Source: DATKUC01 sp964553615 (lineage in GTDB: Bacteria > Spirochaetota > Spirochaetia > DSM-27196 > DATKUC01). From it: DNA of 64,000 nt. The stretch covers positions 22,146 to 86,145 of the forward strand of contig CAZKMA010000012.1 in the NCBI GenBank assembly GCA_964553615.1. Reading direction: 5' to 3'. Positions 48,744 to 58,103 of the stretch are shown here, in pieces. The position numbers and the translations under genes are program-made. Every line of letters starts with the position of its first letter. Position 1 is the first letter of the stretch. Below the pieces are notes generated by a model. The model made no database searches. It was not told the DNA's origin and saw only the letters and a list, made by a program, of their open reading frames with translations.

Positions 48744-50078
48744 TTAGTGGATAAATATCGACAGGATTGCCACTCCGAGGAAAGCCACTACGCCTTCGAG
48801 CAGTGTGGCCGTCGTGTACGCCTTGTAGGAAGTGGCGACCGGCATGTCGGAGAACTTGGATACGACCCAGAAATACGAGTCGTTTGCGTGAGACACCACC
48901 ATGGCGCCGGCACCGATTGCCAGCACGGTCAATGCGGGATTCAGGCCGAGCGGGGCAAGAAGCGGAGCCATGATCGATGCGGTGGTTATTATTGCCACGG
49001 TAGATGACCCCTGTGCGGTTTTCAGCGCGGCGGAAATCAGGAACGGCAGAAGAATGCCGATTTGAAGACCGGCAAGATTGGTGTTGATGAATTGTGCCAT
49101 AGGAGATGCTTTCAGGATTGCCCCGAAAGCGCCGCCCGCGCCGGTAATTACCAGGATTATTGCCGCGTTCTTTATTCCCTCTCCGGCCCACGAATCCGCG
49201 GCCGTCCTGAGCTGGTCCTTTCTTACCAGTGTCAACGCAATGAAGATTCCGATCATGAGCGCGGTAACCGGATCACCGATGAACGCAATGAACTTGGCAG
49301 CGCCGCCGGTGCCGAGAGGTTTGGACGGATACGCGGCGATCGATGCCAGGAGGATGAGTATAATTGGAATGAGGAGCGGCAGGAACGAGTGCAGCGCTCC
49401 CGGCAGATTCCCGTACTTCTTCAGAAGTTCGTCGTAGCTCTCAGCAAGTTCAGCCTTGATCTGATAGCGTTTCGCAAATTTTGTTGCCCACAGGAGACCC
49501 GCAAGCATGGCCGGAATTGCAACGATCAACCCCAGCCCGATAACCGTACCGAGGTCCGCATGCAGTGTTCCCGCTGCAGCAATCGGTCCCGGCGTTGGCG
49601 GAACCAGCGTATGTGTGGCGTACAAGCCGGTCGCGAGTGCTACCGCCATGACCGCCATCGACCGTCCGGTCTCCTCCGCCAGTGCCTTGTTCAGCGGAGT
49701 CAGGATGACGAAGCCGGAGTCACAGAATACCGGTATGGAAACCACGTAGCCTGCAATGCTCATTGCAAGCGGCGAGTTCTTCTTCCCGACAAGCTTCAGG
49801 ATGGCCTGCGTCATTGAAAGCGCGGCGCCGGTCTTTTCAAGGATAAAGCCGATTATGGTGCCTGCGACAATGACTATTCCGATGTATCCGAGCGTTCCAC
49901 CGAAGCCGTCCCGGATCTTGCCAACCACCTCCGGCAGCGGCAATCCGATTGCGATTCCATACACGAATGAGATCGTGATCAGAACAATAAACGCATTGAC
50001 GTTGAAGCGAGCCGTAAAGAAAATGATCAGCACGACTGCAATCAACAGGAATAGAAGTGCAATTCCCCCGGAAACCAT
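48744..50078 (-). CDS. GntP-family permease (glycerate/gluconate:H+ symporter)
   Basis: 444 residues with about 12-14 helices, the usual length. GntP signs are FNVNAFIVLITISFVYGIAIGLPL near the N-terminus (in parts), the conserved SIPVFCDSGFVILTPL and THTLVPPTPGPIAAAG, and a late SHANDSYFW. Substrates in the family are gluconate, glycerate, idonate or related hydroxy acids; the glycerate kinase in the same operon makes glycerate likely. The ATG at 50078 follows GGAGGTGTCT. Promoter and triple operator lie directly upstream. Confidence 0.92.
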   Translation of the reverse strand: MVSGGIALLFLLIAVVLIIFFTARFNVNAFIVLITISFVYGIAIGLPLPEVVGKIRDGFGGTLGYIGIVIVAGTIIGFILEKTGAALSMTQAILKLVGKKNSPLAMSIAGYVVSIPVFCDSGFVILTPLNKALAEETGRSMAVMAVALATGLYATHTLVPPTPGPIAAAGTLHADLGTVIGLGLIVAIPAMLAGLLWATKFAKRYQIKAELAESYDELLKKYGNLPGALHSFLPLLIPIILILLASIAAYPSKPLGTGGAAKFIAFIGDPVTALMIGIFIALTLVRKDQLRTAADSWAGEGIKNAAIILVITGAGGAFGAILKASPMAQFINTNLAGLQIGILLPFLISAALKTAQGSSTVAIITTASIMAPLLAPLGLNPALTVLAIGAGAMVVSHANDSYFWVVSKFSDMPVATSYKAYTTATLLEGVVAFLGVAILSIFIH

Positions 50079-50109
50079 AGACACCTCCAACAATTACAGT
50101 GAATGTATC

Positions 50110-50138
50110 ATTCTATGATCGGAGTTCCGGGCACGCAA
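50110..50138 (-). promoter_or_regulatory. Promoter of the gntP operon
   Basis: Minus strand: TTGCGT (50133-50138), a 17-base spacer, TAGAAT (50110-50115). Transcription should start near 50103, 25 bases before the ATG. The palindrome array begins 40 bases upstream of the -35. Confidence 0.6.
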
Positions 50139-50177
50139 TGTTCTGGAGGCACAAATTCAGAGGGATTATTGTGCATC

Positions 50178-50228
50178 GCGCACAATAGTGCGCGGCGCAC
50201 AATAGTGCGCGGCGCACAATAGTGCGCG
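50178..50228. repeat. Three tandem 17-bp palindromic units between cdaR and gntP
   Basis: Three exact copies of GCGCACAATAGTGCGCG (50178-50194, 50195-50211, 50212-50228). Each holds a perfect inverted repeat GCGCAC-AATA-GTGCGC. Degenerate half-copies flank the array (ATTATTGTGC at 50166-50175, and CTACTATGCGCGGCG at 50245-50259). Centres are 17 bases apart, about 1.6 helical turns. Position relative to the gntP promoter is roughly -75 to -125, an activator location; it also lies just past the cdaR stop. Confidence 0.85.
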
Positions 50229-50267
50229 GCGTACAGTTGGTCCACTACTATGCGCGGCGACCTGAGA

Positions 50268-51428
50268 TTAGTGGCCTGTAGTGCGTTGTCCCGGCAGGTG
50301 GAGGTACTCGTTCAGGCAGAGCAGAAACTCCCGGTCGTTGGGGTTCCGTACCGGATCTATACCAAACTCGTTTTGTATTCGCACCAGGCGGGAACGAAGC
50401 GTATTGCGGTGAACCGAGAGCTCGGCCGCGGCATCCTTGACGTTCATATTGTTGCGTATGAGCGCTTCAATGGTCGCGCCTATCGATGTTATCGCAGAGT
50501 GTGAAATGAGCTCGTCAAATGCGGAGAAGATATTCTGAAATACCGAACTGGGGATTGAGCTTCTCGTGTACGCGTAGATGTGATCCGAGAAATAGAGAAT
50601 CCGGTCAGAAAGCATCCCTGGTCGATTCATGATCCATTGCACGTGTTCGTACGCCTTTCGGTACATGGAGAGCTCTTTCTGCAGGCTGCCAACGTACGCC
50701 CGGAATTCCAAGTCTCGCTCCTTCAACAGGGTGCCGACCTGATTCACGTACTCCTCTATGACCTCTTTCACCGCAGAGGCGGCCGTTCCATGCTCGGGCT
50801 CGATTGCCTTGTAGACGAGAATGTCCCGGTTCACAGTAACAAAGCAAATGTCCTGCTTCGAATGCGCCTGTACCTGCTTCAAGGTAGCAATGATGTCGTT
50901 CCCGTCCACCTGTTCAGCGAATCTGAAGGCAACAGGAGACCGAAAGATGTGTGTGGAATACCCGAGCTTGCAGGCCATGTCCTCCATGTCGGCTGCGCTC
51001 GAAGTCTCGTCGTACAGGAGGATGCTTTGAAAGAGGTTCTTGATTCCCTGTCTTCGTGAGGTCCGCTCCTTGTACATTTCATATTCGATAATCGATTCTA
51101 CTGATGTCTTGACTGCATAGGCGAGGTTCAGTACCTCGGCCGGGTTGCCGGTAATGCCGACCACGCCTATTACTTTCCCACGGTAGACGATCGGCAGGTT
51201 CACTCCTGGCTTGACACCGGGTGTTGCGTGATCTTCCGAATAGATTGATTCAATCTGCTCGTTGTCTTCGATGATTCGACAGGCTGCTTCGTGGAAATTG
51301 CCGATCCGCGTGGCGTCACGACTCGCAATGATAACGCCCCGGTCGTCCATGATGTTTATGTTGTAATCAAGATGAGCACTGAGGCGATTGATAAGGTCTG
51401 TCGCAATCTTGGCACTGAGCACATTCAT
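50268..51428 (-). CDS. cdaR: CdaR/SdaR-type sugar-diacid (glycerate) activator
   Basis: 386 residues. N-terminal Diacid_rec domain (about 1-130: LSAHLDYNINIMDDRGVIIASRDATRIGNFHEAA, IVYRGKVIGVVGITG), a central degenerate GGDEF-like region (about 150-300) and the C-terminal PucR/CdaR HTH (LIRNNMNVKDAAAELSVHRNTLRSRLVRI). In E. coli the homologue senses glycerate/glucarate and activates their uptake and kinase genes. The ATG at 51428 has GGAG only 1 base away; a GTG two codons later is better spaced (7 bases) and may be the true start. Same strand as the operon it is likely to control. Confidence 0.9.
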   Translation of the reverse strand: MNVLSAKIATDLINRLSAHLDYNINIMDDRGVIIASRDATRIGNFHEAACRIIEDNEQIESIYSEDHATPGVKPGVNLPIVYRGKVIGVVGITGNPAEVLNLAYAVKTSVESIIEYEMYKERTSRRQGIKNLFQSILLYDETSSAADMEDMACKLGYSTHIFRSPVAFRFAEQVDGNDIIATLKQVQAHSKQDICFVTVNRDILVYKAIEPEHGTAASAVKEVIEEYVNQVGTLLKERDLEFRAYVGSLQKELSMYRKAYEHVQWIMNRPGMLSDRILYFSDHIYAYTRSSIPSSVFQNIFSAFDELISHSAITSIGATIEALIRNNMNVKDAAAELSVHRNTLRSRLVRIQNEFGIDPVRNPNDREFLLCLNEYLHLPGQRTTGH

Positions 51429-51580
51429 ACTCCGCCATCAAGGATAGTCCATACTACCTCCGACTCCCGATTCCTATCAACCGACCGGGACAATCCTTCC
51501 ATATGCAGGATTTGCGGTCTGTTATCTTCCGGCCCAACCGCTTTGACAAGCGGCGTACGCTGGAGTAGCATACATACCCT

Positions 51581-52987
51581 GTGAAAGTCATCATACTTGG
51601 CGGCGGTGGCGTCGGCACGCGTATTGCAGAACAACTCATTTCCGAGAAACACGACGTGGTAATTCTCGAGCGTGAGCCCGAGCAGGCTGCCATGTTGTCT
51701 CATCGACTCGACTGCATGGTGCTCAACGATGCGGGGAACAGCCGGGAAGCGCTGCGCCGTGCAGGCGCGGCCAAGGCGGATGTGTTCATCGCGGTAACCG
51801 ATTCCGACGAGGTCAATATGATCTCCTGCGGGCTGGTCGCTTCGGAGTTCAACATACCGCTCAAGGTGGCCCGTGTCCGGAACACCGAGTACACGCGCAC
51901 GCATGTCATAGACGCCGGGTTCTTCGGGGTGGACTTCCTGGTGAACCCCGAGGTGGAAGCTGTCAGCGAGGTTGTGACCAGCGTCGAACACGGGGCACTC
52001 AGCGACATCATCGTTTTCGATGCCTCCGATTTGCAGATTCGCAGCGTAACGGTCTCCGAAGGGTCTCCACTGTGCGGAAGGCCCCTGAAAGACGCAATGC
52101 AGTCCTTCGATGCCCGCTTCCTCGTTGCCGCGGTTCTGCGGGGTGAAGAGTACATTATCCCGTCCGGTAACACCGTTCTTGCTGAAAACGACCTTGTCTA
52201 TGTGGTCGGAACACACGAGCACCTGGACAACTTTTTCTCTCTTATGGGGAAGCCCCGCAAACAGATGCGCAAAATCGTCATAGTCGGTGGCGGGAAGATC
52301 GGTTTGATGATTTGTGAACATCTTCTGAATGGTGAACCGGACGAAAGTGGAATGGTATCCCGCGTCTTTCGCCGTCTCATCGGTCGTCGCGGCCGGCAGG
52401 TGGTACTCGTTGACAAGGACGTGGAGCGATGCAAGGAAGCTTCGAAGCGGTTCCCTCGAGCGCTGATCATCCATGCGGATATTTCCGATGAGGGAATTTT
52501 CGAGGAAGAGCAGCTTGCAAATTCCGATCTGATAATCTGTACTACGGCAAACCAGGAATTGAATATCGTGTCAGCCCTCTATGCGCGATCTCTCGGAATC
52601 GAACGCTCGGTGGTGCTTGTCACGAACGCCTCCTACTCGGCGGTCTGTTCAAGGTTGAATATCGACGTAACGGTGAGCCTGAGGCAGGCAGTTGTGAATG
52701 CCGTTCTGCGGATCATCCGCCAGGGGCTCATCCTGAGTGTCCACAGTCTCTTTCACGGAAAGATCGAAGTCCTGGAGTTCGAGGTTTCCGCCGGATCGGC
52801 CGCGGATGGTCGCGTGGTGCGCGATACCCGGTTCCCGCGCGACTCTCTCCTTGTTTCTATAACGCGCGATGGAACCGCCTCTATCGCCCACGGCAACTCG
52901 GTAATGCAGGCGGGCGATAGCGCGGTGGTCATCGGCAAATCGGAGGATTTCGAACAGATCCGGAGTGTTTTCACGGGTTCACCATGA
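51581..52987 (+). CDS. trkA: TrkA potassium-uptake regulatory subunit
   Basis: 468 residues, two tandem RCK modules. Each begins with a Rossmann motif: GGGGVGTRIAEQL at residue 6 and GGGKIGLMICEHL near residue 233, ending in acidic residues that bind ribose (LERE, VDKD). TrkA-C parts follow at about 140-220 and 385-465. It binds NAD(H)/ATP at the inner face of TrkH and gates it. GTG start. The TGA overlaps the trkH ATG (ATGA), so equal expression is likely. Confidence 0.95.
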   Translation: MKVIILGGGGVGTRIAEQLISEKHDVVILEREPEQAAMLSHRLDCMVLNDAGNSREALRRAGAAKADVFIAVTDSDEVNMISCGLVASEFNIPLKVARVRNTEYTRTHVIDAGFFGVDFLVNPEVEAVSEVVTSVEHGALSDIIVFDASDLQIRSVTVSEGSPLCGRPLKDAMQSFDARFLVAAVLRGEEYIIPSGNTVLAENDLVYVVGTHEHLDNFFSLMGKPRKQMRKIVIVGGGKIGLMICEHLLNGEPDESGMVSRVFRRLIGRRGRQVVLVDKDVERCKEASKRFPRALIIHADISDEGIFEEEQLANSDLIICTTANQELNIVSALYARSLGIERSVVLVTNASYSAVCSRLNIDVTVSLRQAVVNAVLRIIRQGLILSVHSLFHGKIEVLEFEVSAGSAADGRVVRDTRFPRDSLLVSITRDGTASIAHGNSVMQAGDSAVVIGKSEDFEQIRSVFTGSP

Positions 52988-54432
52988 ATTTTGGTGTCAT
53001 TGTTCGAACCCTATCCGCACTTCTGCTCATAATTTGTGCCGCGATGCTTCTTCCCGTGCTGGTGGCGCTCCTGTCCCATGAGCCGACAATGGTCATCGTC
53101 TTCCTCGGACCGGCTGTTATCGGGGCCCTGCTGGCGGCGGCCGGGATCTACCTGACGCGATCTGCCACCCGGCAGATGCTTCCTCGTGACGGCTTCGTAA
53201 TCGTCACCGGGAGCTGGATCATTGCATCCGCAATCGGTGCGGTTCCGTTCGTGCTTTCGCACGCGCTTCCGGGCTACGTGGATGCGTTCTTTGAGACCAT
53301 GTCGGGGTTCACTACCACAGGAGCATCGGTAATCTCGAATGTAGAAGCCCTTCCGCGTGCAATCCTGTTCTGGCGTTCGCTTACGCACTGGCTTGGCGGG
53401 ATGGGAATTATTGTTCTTGCAGTCGCGGTTTTCCCACTCATCGGAATTCGGGCGTATCAGCTTGTAAAGGCGGAAGCGCCCGGTCCGACGCTCGAGCGTA
53501 TTACCCCGCGAATGACGCACACCGCGAAGATTCTGTGGCTTATCTACGTCGGACTTTCAGCGCTGGAGACGGTGCTGCTCATGATTGCGGGCCTGAGTCC
53601 GTTCGATGCAATAACGCAGACATTCGGCACTATGGCTACGGGCGGCTTTTCAACTCGCAACGCAAGTGTTGGTTCATTCGGAATTCCGGCAGTCGACATA
53701 ATTATTACGGTCTTCATGGTTGCAGCCGGAATGAATTTCGCTGTCTACTATTACCTCATCACCGCTCGATTCTCGGCGGTCCGAGTGGACAGTGAGTTCA
53801 AGGCGTACATCGGGATCTTTGTTCTGGCAACACTTACGGCCGCGGTTTCACTTCATTTCCAGGCGGGGGAGGCGGTGGGATTGAGCGTGCGGGAGTCCGC
53901 GTTTCAAGTTGCTTCCGTGCTTACGACAACCGGATTTGCAACCACGAATTTCGACTCCTGGCCGGCGGTGGCGAAGACTGTCCTTTTCCTTCTCATGTTC
54001 ATCGGCGGATGTGCCGGGTCGACCGCCGGCGGAATAAAGGTTGTCCGCATTGTGACCCTCATGAAACAAGCCGCGAACGAGATGCGTTATCAGATCCATC
54101 CAAGGGCTATCTTCAGTCTTACGCTGAATGGGGTGTCGGTCCAGAAGACCACGGTATTCGGTATTGTATCGTTCTTTTTCCTGTACGTGCTTCTTGTCCT
54201 TATTACAACGGGAATCGTCTCGCTCTCCGGTGTCTCCATTTCGGGTGCGCTGACAACAGCGCTTGCAACGCTCGGAAACATCGGCCCCGGATTCGCGGAA
54301 ATCGGACCGACCAAAACCTACATGTTCTATCCTCCGGCAATAAAGTGGTTTCTGAGCTTTATCATGATGGTTGGGCGTCTCGAGGTATACACCGTTCTCA
54401 TTGCGTTTTCTCCCGGTATCTGGCGGCGCTGA
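52984..54432 (+). CDS. trkH: TrkH potassium transporter
   Basis: 482 residues. Four M1-P-M2 units with selectivity-filter-type loops: FTTTGASV, MATGGFSTRN, TTTGFATTNFDSW and TLGNIGPGFAEIGP. The final M…MVGRLEVYT is a family mark. It carries K+ into the cell along the membrane potential. It shares 4 bases with trkA and ends 7 bases before the convergent cydC. Confidence 0.94.
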   Translation: MNFGVIVRTLSALLLIICAAMLLPVLVALLSHEPTMVIVFLGPAVIGALLAAAGIYLTRSATRQMLPRDGFVIVTGSWIIASAIGAVPFVLSHALPGYVDAFFETMSGFTTTGASVISNVEALPRAILFWRSLTHWLGGMGIIVLAVAVFPLIGIRAYQLVKAEAPGPTLERITPRMTHTAKILWLIYVGLSALETVLLMIAGLSPFDAITQTFGTMATGGFSTRNASVGSFGIPAVDIIITVFMVAAGMNFAVYYYLITARFSAVRVDSEFKAYIGIFVLATLTAAVSLHFQAGEAVGLSVRESAFQVASVLTTTGFATTNFDSWPAVAKTVLFLLMFIGGCAGSTAGGIKVVRIVTLMKQAANEMRYQIHPRAIFSLTLNGVSVQKTTVFGIVSFFFLYVLLVLITTGIVSLSGVSISGALTTALATLGNIGPGFAEIGPTKTYMFYPPAIKWFLSFIMMVGRLEVYTVLIAFSPGIWRR

Positions 54433-54439
54433 ATCCGGA

Positions 54440-56170
54440 TCAGCGGTCCGGAATGCGCCCGGTCTGTCGGGAAAGAAGCCTGCTTATTTCCGGATTGTCC
54501 AGCGGGCCGCGTGCTTCCACTTTTCCGCCGCGAAACACGAAGATCTCTTCAGTCTGTCCAAGTCCGAAAAGCAGATGTGTAATGAGAATGATCGAGCTGC
54601 TGCACGCATACTCGAATACCGACGTGATGAGCCGCTCGGCGGTGGGTCCATCCAGTCCTTCAGTCGGTTCGTCGAGGATGAGCACCGGCGCCGACTTGAT
54701 GAGCGCGCGAGCAATTGCTATTCGTCTGCCCTGGCCGGATGAGAACGCACGTCCCGCTTCTCCGACCGTCGTGTCGAGTCCGTCGGGAAGCTCCCGAATC
54801 AGCGTCTCTATCTGCGCCGCGCGTACGGCGGCCATTATTTCAGTCTCATCTGCATCCGGACGCCCGAGTGTCAGGTTTTCGCGGATCGTTGAGTGGAACA
54901 GGTAGGGCCGCTGCGGCGCAACTGAAATGAGCGAACGCGCCTCTTCCTGTCGCATCTCCCTGAGTTCGGCTCCGCCGATCCGTACGCTTCCCTTTTCATA
55001 CTCCCAGAACCGGAGCAGCACATTCGTGAGAGATGTCTTTCCGGAGCCGGTCGGGCCGACGATTGCTATGCGCCCTCCTTCCCGAACATCAATGTCTACG
55101 CCGTCCAGCGCGTTTTTCCCCTCCCGTTCATAACGGAGCGTCAGGCCACGGATCTCAATTGCGGTGGAGTCAGGCTTCCCTGCGGGCGTCGTCGGATCTG
55201 AAACCTCCGGCCGGGCGTCGATCAGTTCGAAGAGGCGACCTGCTGCAGTACGCATTTCTCCGAGGCGACGGGCCACCTCCGGCAGCGGCATGACCGACTC
55301 GAAGCTGCCAAGCGCGAATACCAGCAACATGGCAAGCGTTGGCCCGTCGGCTCTGCCCGCGTTCACCAGCGGAATTGCGGCCAGGAGCGTTCCCCACATG
55401 GCAAGATTCATGCACAGCACCATGGCCGAGTCGGTGATGCCTGAAAGCCTGCTCATGGTCACGTGTCGACTGTCATATCGCTTGCTCAGGCTGAGGATCT
55501 GTTCTTCGTGTTCATCGATAGCACCGAAGGCAACAAGCTCCGCCATGCCGTCCGCATGGTTCACCACACCGGTTCGAAGTTCGGATGCGGTCTCAATGAG
55601 CTCTTGCCCGGGCCGGGCGCCGAGACGGGAAAGGAGGGTCGGGAGTCCGAGCCCTGCTGCAAGAAGGAAGGCGAGGTCAATGAGCGCCACGATTGCACTG
55701 TAGTGGAGCAGATACGAAACGATCGTTGCAACGCTCAAAAGCGCAACCACGAGCGGAACAACGCCACGTACGTAGAAGTCGTCAAGCGTGTCCACATCGG
55801 CCCGGATCCGGCTCAGGAGATCCCCGCTGCGAAACGCCGCAAGTCGTGCGGGAGCAAGCGGCTCGATGCGCTCGTAGAACCAGAGCCGGAGGTTTGCGAG
55901 AACGTGAAAAGTCACGTTGTGGTTGACCAGCCGCTCGAGATATCTGCCGCCGGTTCGCGCCAGAGCCAGTGCGCGGACGCCCGCCGCAGGCAGCGTCCAG
56001 TTCATGACGGATCCCGTTGCACCTGCAACAGCCATGGAGGCGATGAACCAGCTGGACAGTGCCAGGAGGCCGACGTTTGCAAGTACCGTCGCCAGCGCAA
56101 GGAAGATGCCGAGGAGGATCCATTTCCGGTACGGCATCAGCAGTGTGGCAAGGCGAATGAACGGCCTCAC
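54440..56170 (-). CDS. cydC: CydC half of the CydDC ABC exporter
   Basis: 576 residues: six-helix ABC membrane domain (about 10-310) and ATPase (about 335-565). Walker A GPTGSGKTSL, signature degenerate as FSSGQGRRIAIARAL (usual LSGGQ), Walker B VLILDEPTEGLD. CydDC exports cysteine/glutathione and is needed for bd oxidase assembly. The GTG start overlaps the cydD stop (GTGA), a common arrangement. Divergent from cydAB across cydD. Confidence 0.88.
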   Translation of the reverse strand: MRPFIRLATLLMPYRKWILLGIFLALATVLANVGLLALSSWFIASMAVAGATGSVMNWTLPAAGVRALALARTGGRYLERLVNHNVTFHVLANLRLWFYERIEPLAPARLAAFRSGDLLSRIRADVDTLDDFYVRGVVPLVVALLSVATIVSYLLHYSAIVALIDLAFLLAAGLGLPTLLSRLGARPGQELIETASELRTGVVNHADGMAELVAFGAIDEHEEQILSLSKRYDSRHVTMSRLSGITDSAMVLCMNLAMWGTLLAAIPLVNAGRADGPTLAMLLVFALGSFESVMPLPEVARRLGEMRTAAGRLFELIDARPEVSDPTTPAGKPDSTAIEIRGLTLRYEREGKNALDGVDIDVREGGRIAIVGPTGSGKTSLTNVLLRFWEYEKGSVRIGGAELREMRQEEARSLISVAPQRPYLFHSTIRENLTLGRPDADETEIMAAVRAAQIETLIRELPDGLDTTVGEAGRAFSSGQGRRIAIARALIKSAPVLILDEPTEGLDGPTAERLITSVFEYACSSSIILITHLLFGLGQTEEIFVFRGGKVEARGPLDNPEISRLLSRQTGRIPDR

Positions 56171-57939
56171 AGTGCCACCCCGAAACTCTCCATCATGCGG
56201 GCGTATTCGCCATTTGCCGCACGGAGCATGCGGTGATCGCCGCTCTCCGCTATCCGGCCGTCAATCATGACTGCAATTCGTTCGACCAGGCGCACAGCCG
56301 TGGGCCGGTGTGCAACCACAATCAGCGTCTTTCCACGCGAAAGTTCTTCGATCCCGTCGAACAGCAGCGCCTCCGTATCCGGATCGAGGTGCGAACCGGG
56401 TTCGTCGAGAAGAATGAGCGGAGAGTTGCGGAGGAAGAGCCTCGCAAGCGCTATTCGCTGCAACTCTCCACCGGATAACCCCCACCCCTGCTCGCCGACG
56501 CGGGAATGGTATCCATCCGGCAGCCGGCGAATGAACTCGTCCGCTCTTGCACGGTACGCTGCATCCTGCACCTCCTCCTCCGACGCATCGGGTCGACCCA
56601 TCCGGATGTTATCCCTGATGTCTCCAAAGAAGAGGGTCGGACGTTGTGGCATCCAGGAGACGAGATTGCGCCAGTGCCGCGGATCAATACCAGACAGTTC
56701 CTTTCCGTTGGCCAGAATTTTACCCGCGTTGGGTTCGGCAAACCGCATGAGAAGCGACAGCAGCGTGCTCTTTCCGGCACCGCTCCGACCGAAGAGCGCA
56801 ACTCGCTCTCCGGCTCCAATGGTGAGGGAAAGCCCTGAGAGCGCAGCAGCCCGGTCCGGACTGGGATAGGAAAAATGCACGTCGGCCAGCTCGAGCGATA
56901 TTCCTGCACCGCGCTCAATGCCGACTCGGTGCGCGACGCCGGTCGTGTCCACCCTGTCTGCCGGGGCATCGGTACCGAGAAGTTCGACAATGCGTTCGGC
57001 CGCAGCAGCAGCTGCCATCCGGGAGTGGTAATGGATTCCCATTGTGCGCAGCGGGAAGTAGAACTCCGGGGCGATGAGCAGGATGAAGTAGGCGTGGTAG
57101 AACGGCATCTCGCCGCCGAGCAGCCGAAAACCGGTGGTAATTGCCACGAGCGCAATACTGACCGTTGTAATGAGCTCGAGCATGAGCGAAGAGACGAATG
57201 CAACTTTCACGACATTCATTGTGGATTCGCGATGCTGTTCGGAGATTCGAGCAATAACGGCCGCCTCCCTCCGGGATGCGCCGAACATCTTTACCGTGCC
57301 TATTCCTGAAATGATGTCGAGGAATCGCGCGCTCATCCGGGACAGCTGGTTCCACTGTTTCTGGTTCCGCTGTCGGGCTTCCTCCCCGATGAGCACCATG
57401 AGGACCGGGATGAACAGTGCAGTGACGGAAAAGATGACCCCGGAAATCCAGTCCAGCGGATACGCAACTGCCAGTATTGCAAGAGGGAGAAGCGATGCCA
57501 CAGCTCGTTGCGGCAGATAGCGGGCGTAATAACCTTCGAGAGACTCGACGCCGTCAATAATCGTGTTTGCAAGCTCTCCTCCGTGTTCAGCGGCGAGTCC
57601 TACAGGACCTATTGTGCGCAGTTTGCGGATAAGACTCTTTCGAGTATCAACTTTGACTCGCGATGCACAGGCATATCCTGTTCTGCGCGATGCGTACTGG
57701 GTGAGGGACCGGATTACAATCACTGCAAGAAGCCCGGACAACTGTGCGGTAAGCGCGGAGAGGCGCAGATGCCCGAATATTACCGAGTTCACAATTTCCA
57801 CGAGAATGGCGGTCTGAAGCAGAATCAACAACCCCGAGAAGAGGCCGAGTGCGATCGATGCGATCAGGGGAACTCTCACCGGGCGTGCGCCCGTCTTGAG
57901 CCAGGCGGTGGCTCGTGCTGCGGCTTCGGTTGTGCGCAT
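56167..57939 (-). CDS. cydD: CydD half of the CydDC ABC exporter
   Basis: 590 residues. N-terminal W-L-K and the long first helix (IASIALGLFSGLLILLQTAILVEIV in part) match CydD. Membrane domain to about 320, then ATPase with Walker A GRSGAGKSTL, signature LSGGELQRIALARLF and Walker B LILLDEPGSHLD. The start at 57939 (MRTTEAAARATAWLK) matches the family's length; the frame stays open 34 codons further, without Shine-Dalgarno at either site. Divergent from cydA with 164 bases between. Confidence 0.87.
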   Translation of the reverse strand: MRTTEAAARATAWLKTGARPVRVPLIASIALGLFSGLLILLQTAILVEIVNSVIFGHLRLSALTAQLSGLLAVIVIRSLTQYASRRTGYACASRVKVDTRKSLIRKLRTIGPVGLAAEHGGELANTIIDGVESLEGYYARYLPQRAVASLLPLAILAVAYPLDWISGVIFSVTALFIPVLMVLIGEEARQRNQKQWNQLSRMSARFLDIISGIGTVKMFGASRREAAVIARISEQHRESTMNVVKVAFVSSLMLELITTVSIALVAITTGFRLLGGEMPFYHAYFILLIAPEFYFPLRTMGIHYHSRMAAAAAAERIVELLGTDAPADRVDTTGVAHRVGIERGAGISLELADVHFSYPSPDRAAALSGLSLTIGAGERVALFGRSGAGKSTLLSLLMRFAEPNAGKILANGKELSGIDPRHWRNLVSWMPQRPTLFFGDIRDNIRMGRPDASEEEVQDAAYRARADEFIRRLPDGYHSRVGEQGWGLSGGELQRIALARLFLRNSPLILLDEPGSHLDPDTEALLFDGIEELSRGKTLIVVAHRPTAVRLVERIAVMIDGRIAESGDHRMLRAANGEYARMMESFGVAL

Positions 57940-58029
57940 GGATACATAGTAACTACGAGGCGTCGCATCGTAAACTCCCGCAGTTTGATCCATGAATGGT
58001 TCAGCAGTTGAGTGCTCGCATTGCTGCGA

Positions 58030-58059
58030 TTGACACACCAATCAGGATGCGAATAAAGT
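58030..58059 (+). promoter_or_regulatory. Candidate promoter of cydAB
   Basis: TTGACA (58030-58035) and TAAAGT (58054-58059) with an 18-base spacer; start of transcription near 58066, about 38 bases before the ATG. No FNR-type TTGAT-N4-ATCAA site was seen. Confidence 0.45.
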
Positions 58060-58103
58060 GGATAGGACCAACCAAATCCTGTATCACCACCTGGAGGAAA
58101 CTC

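Noticed and set aside
50178..50228. CRISPR array
   Set aside because: Units are contiguous without spacers and are palindromic operator-like sequences; no cas genes in the window.
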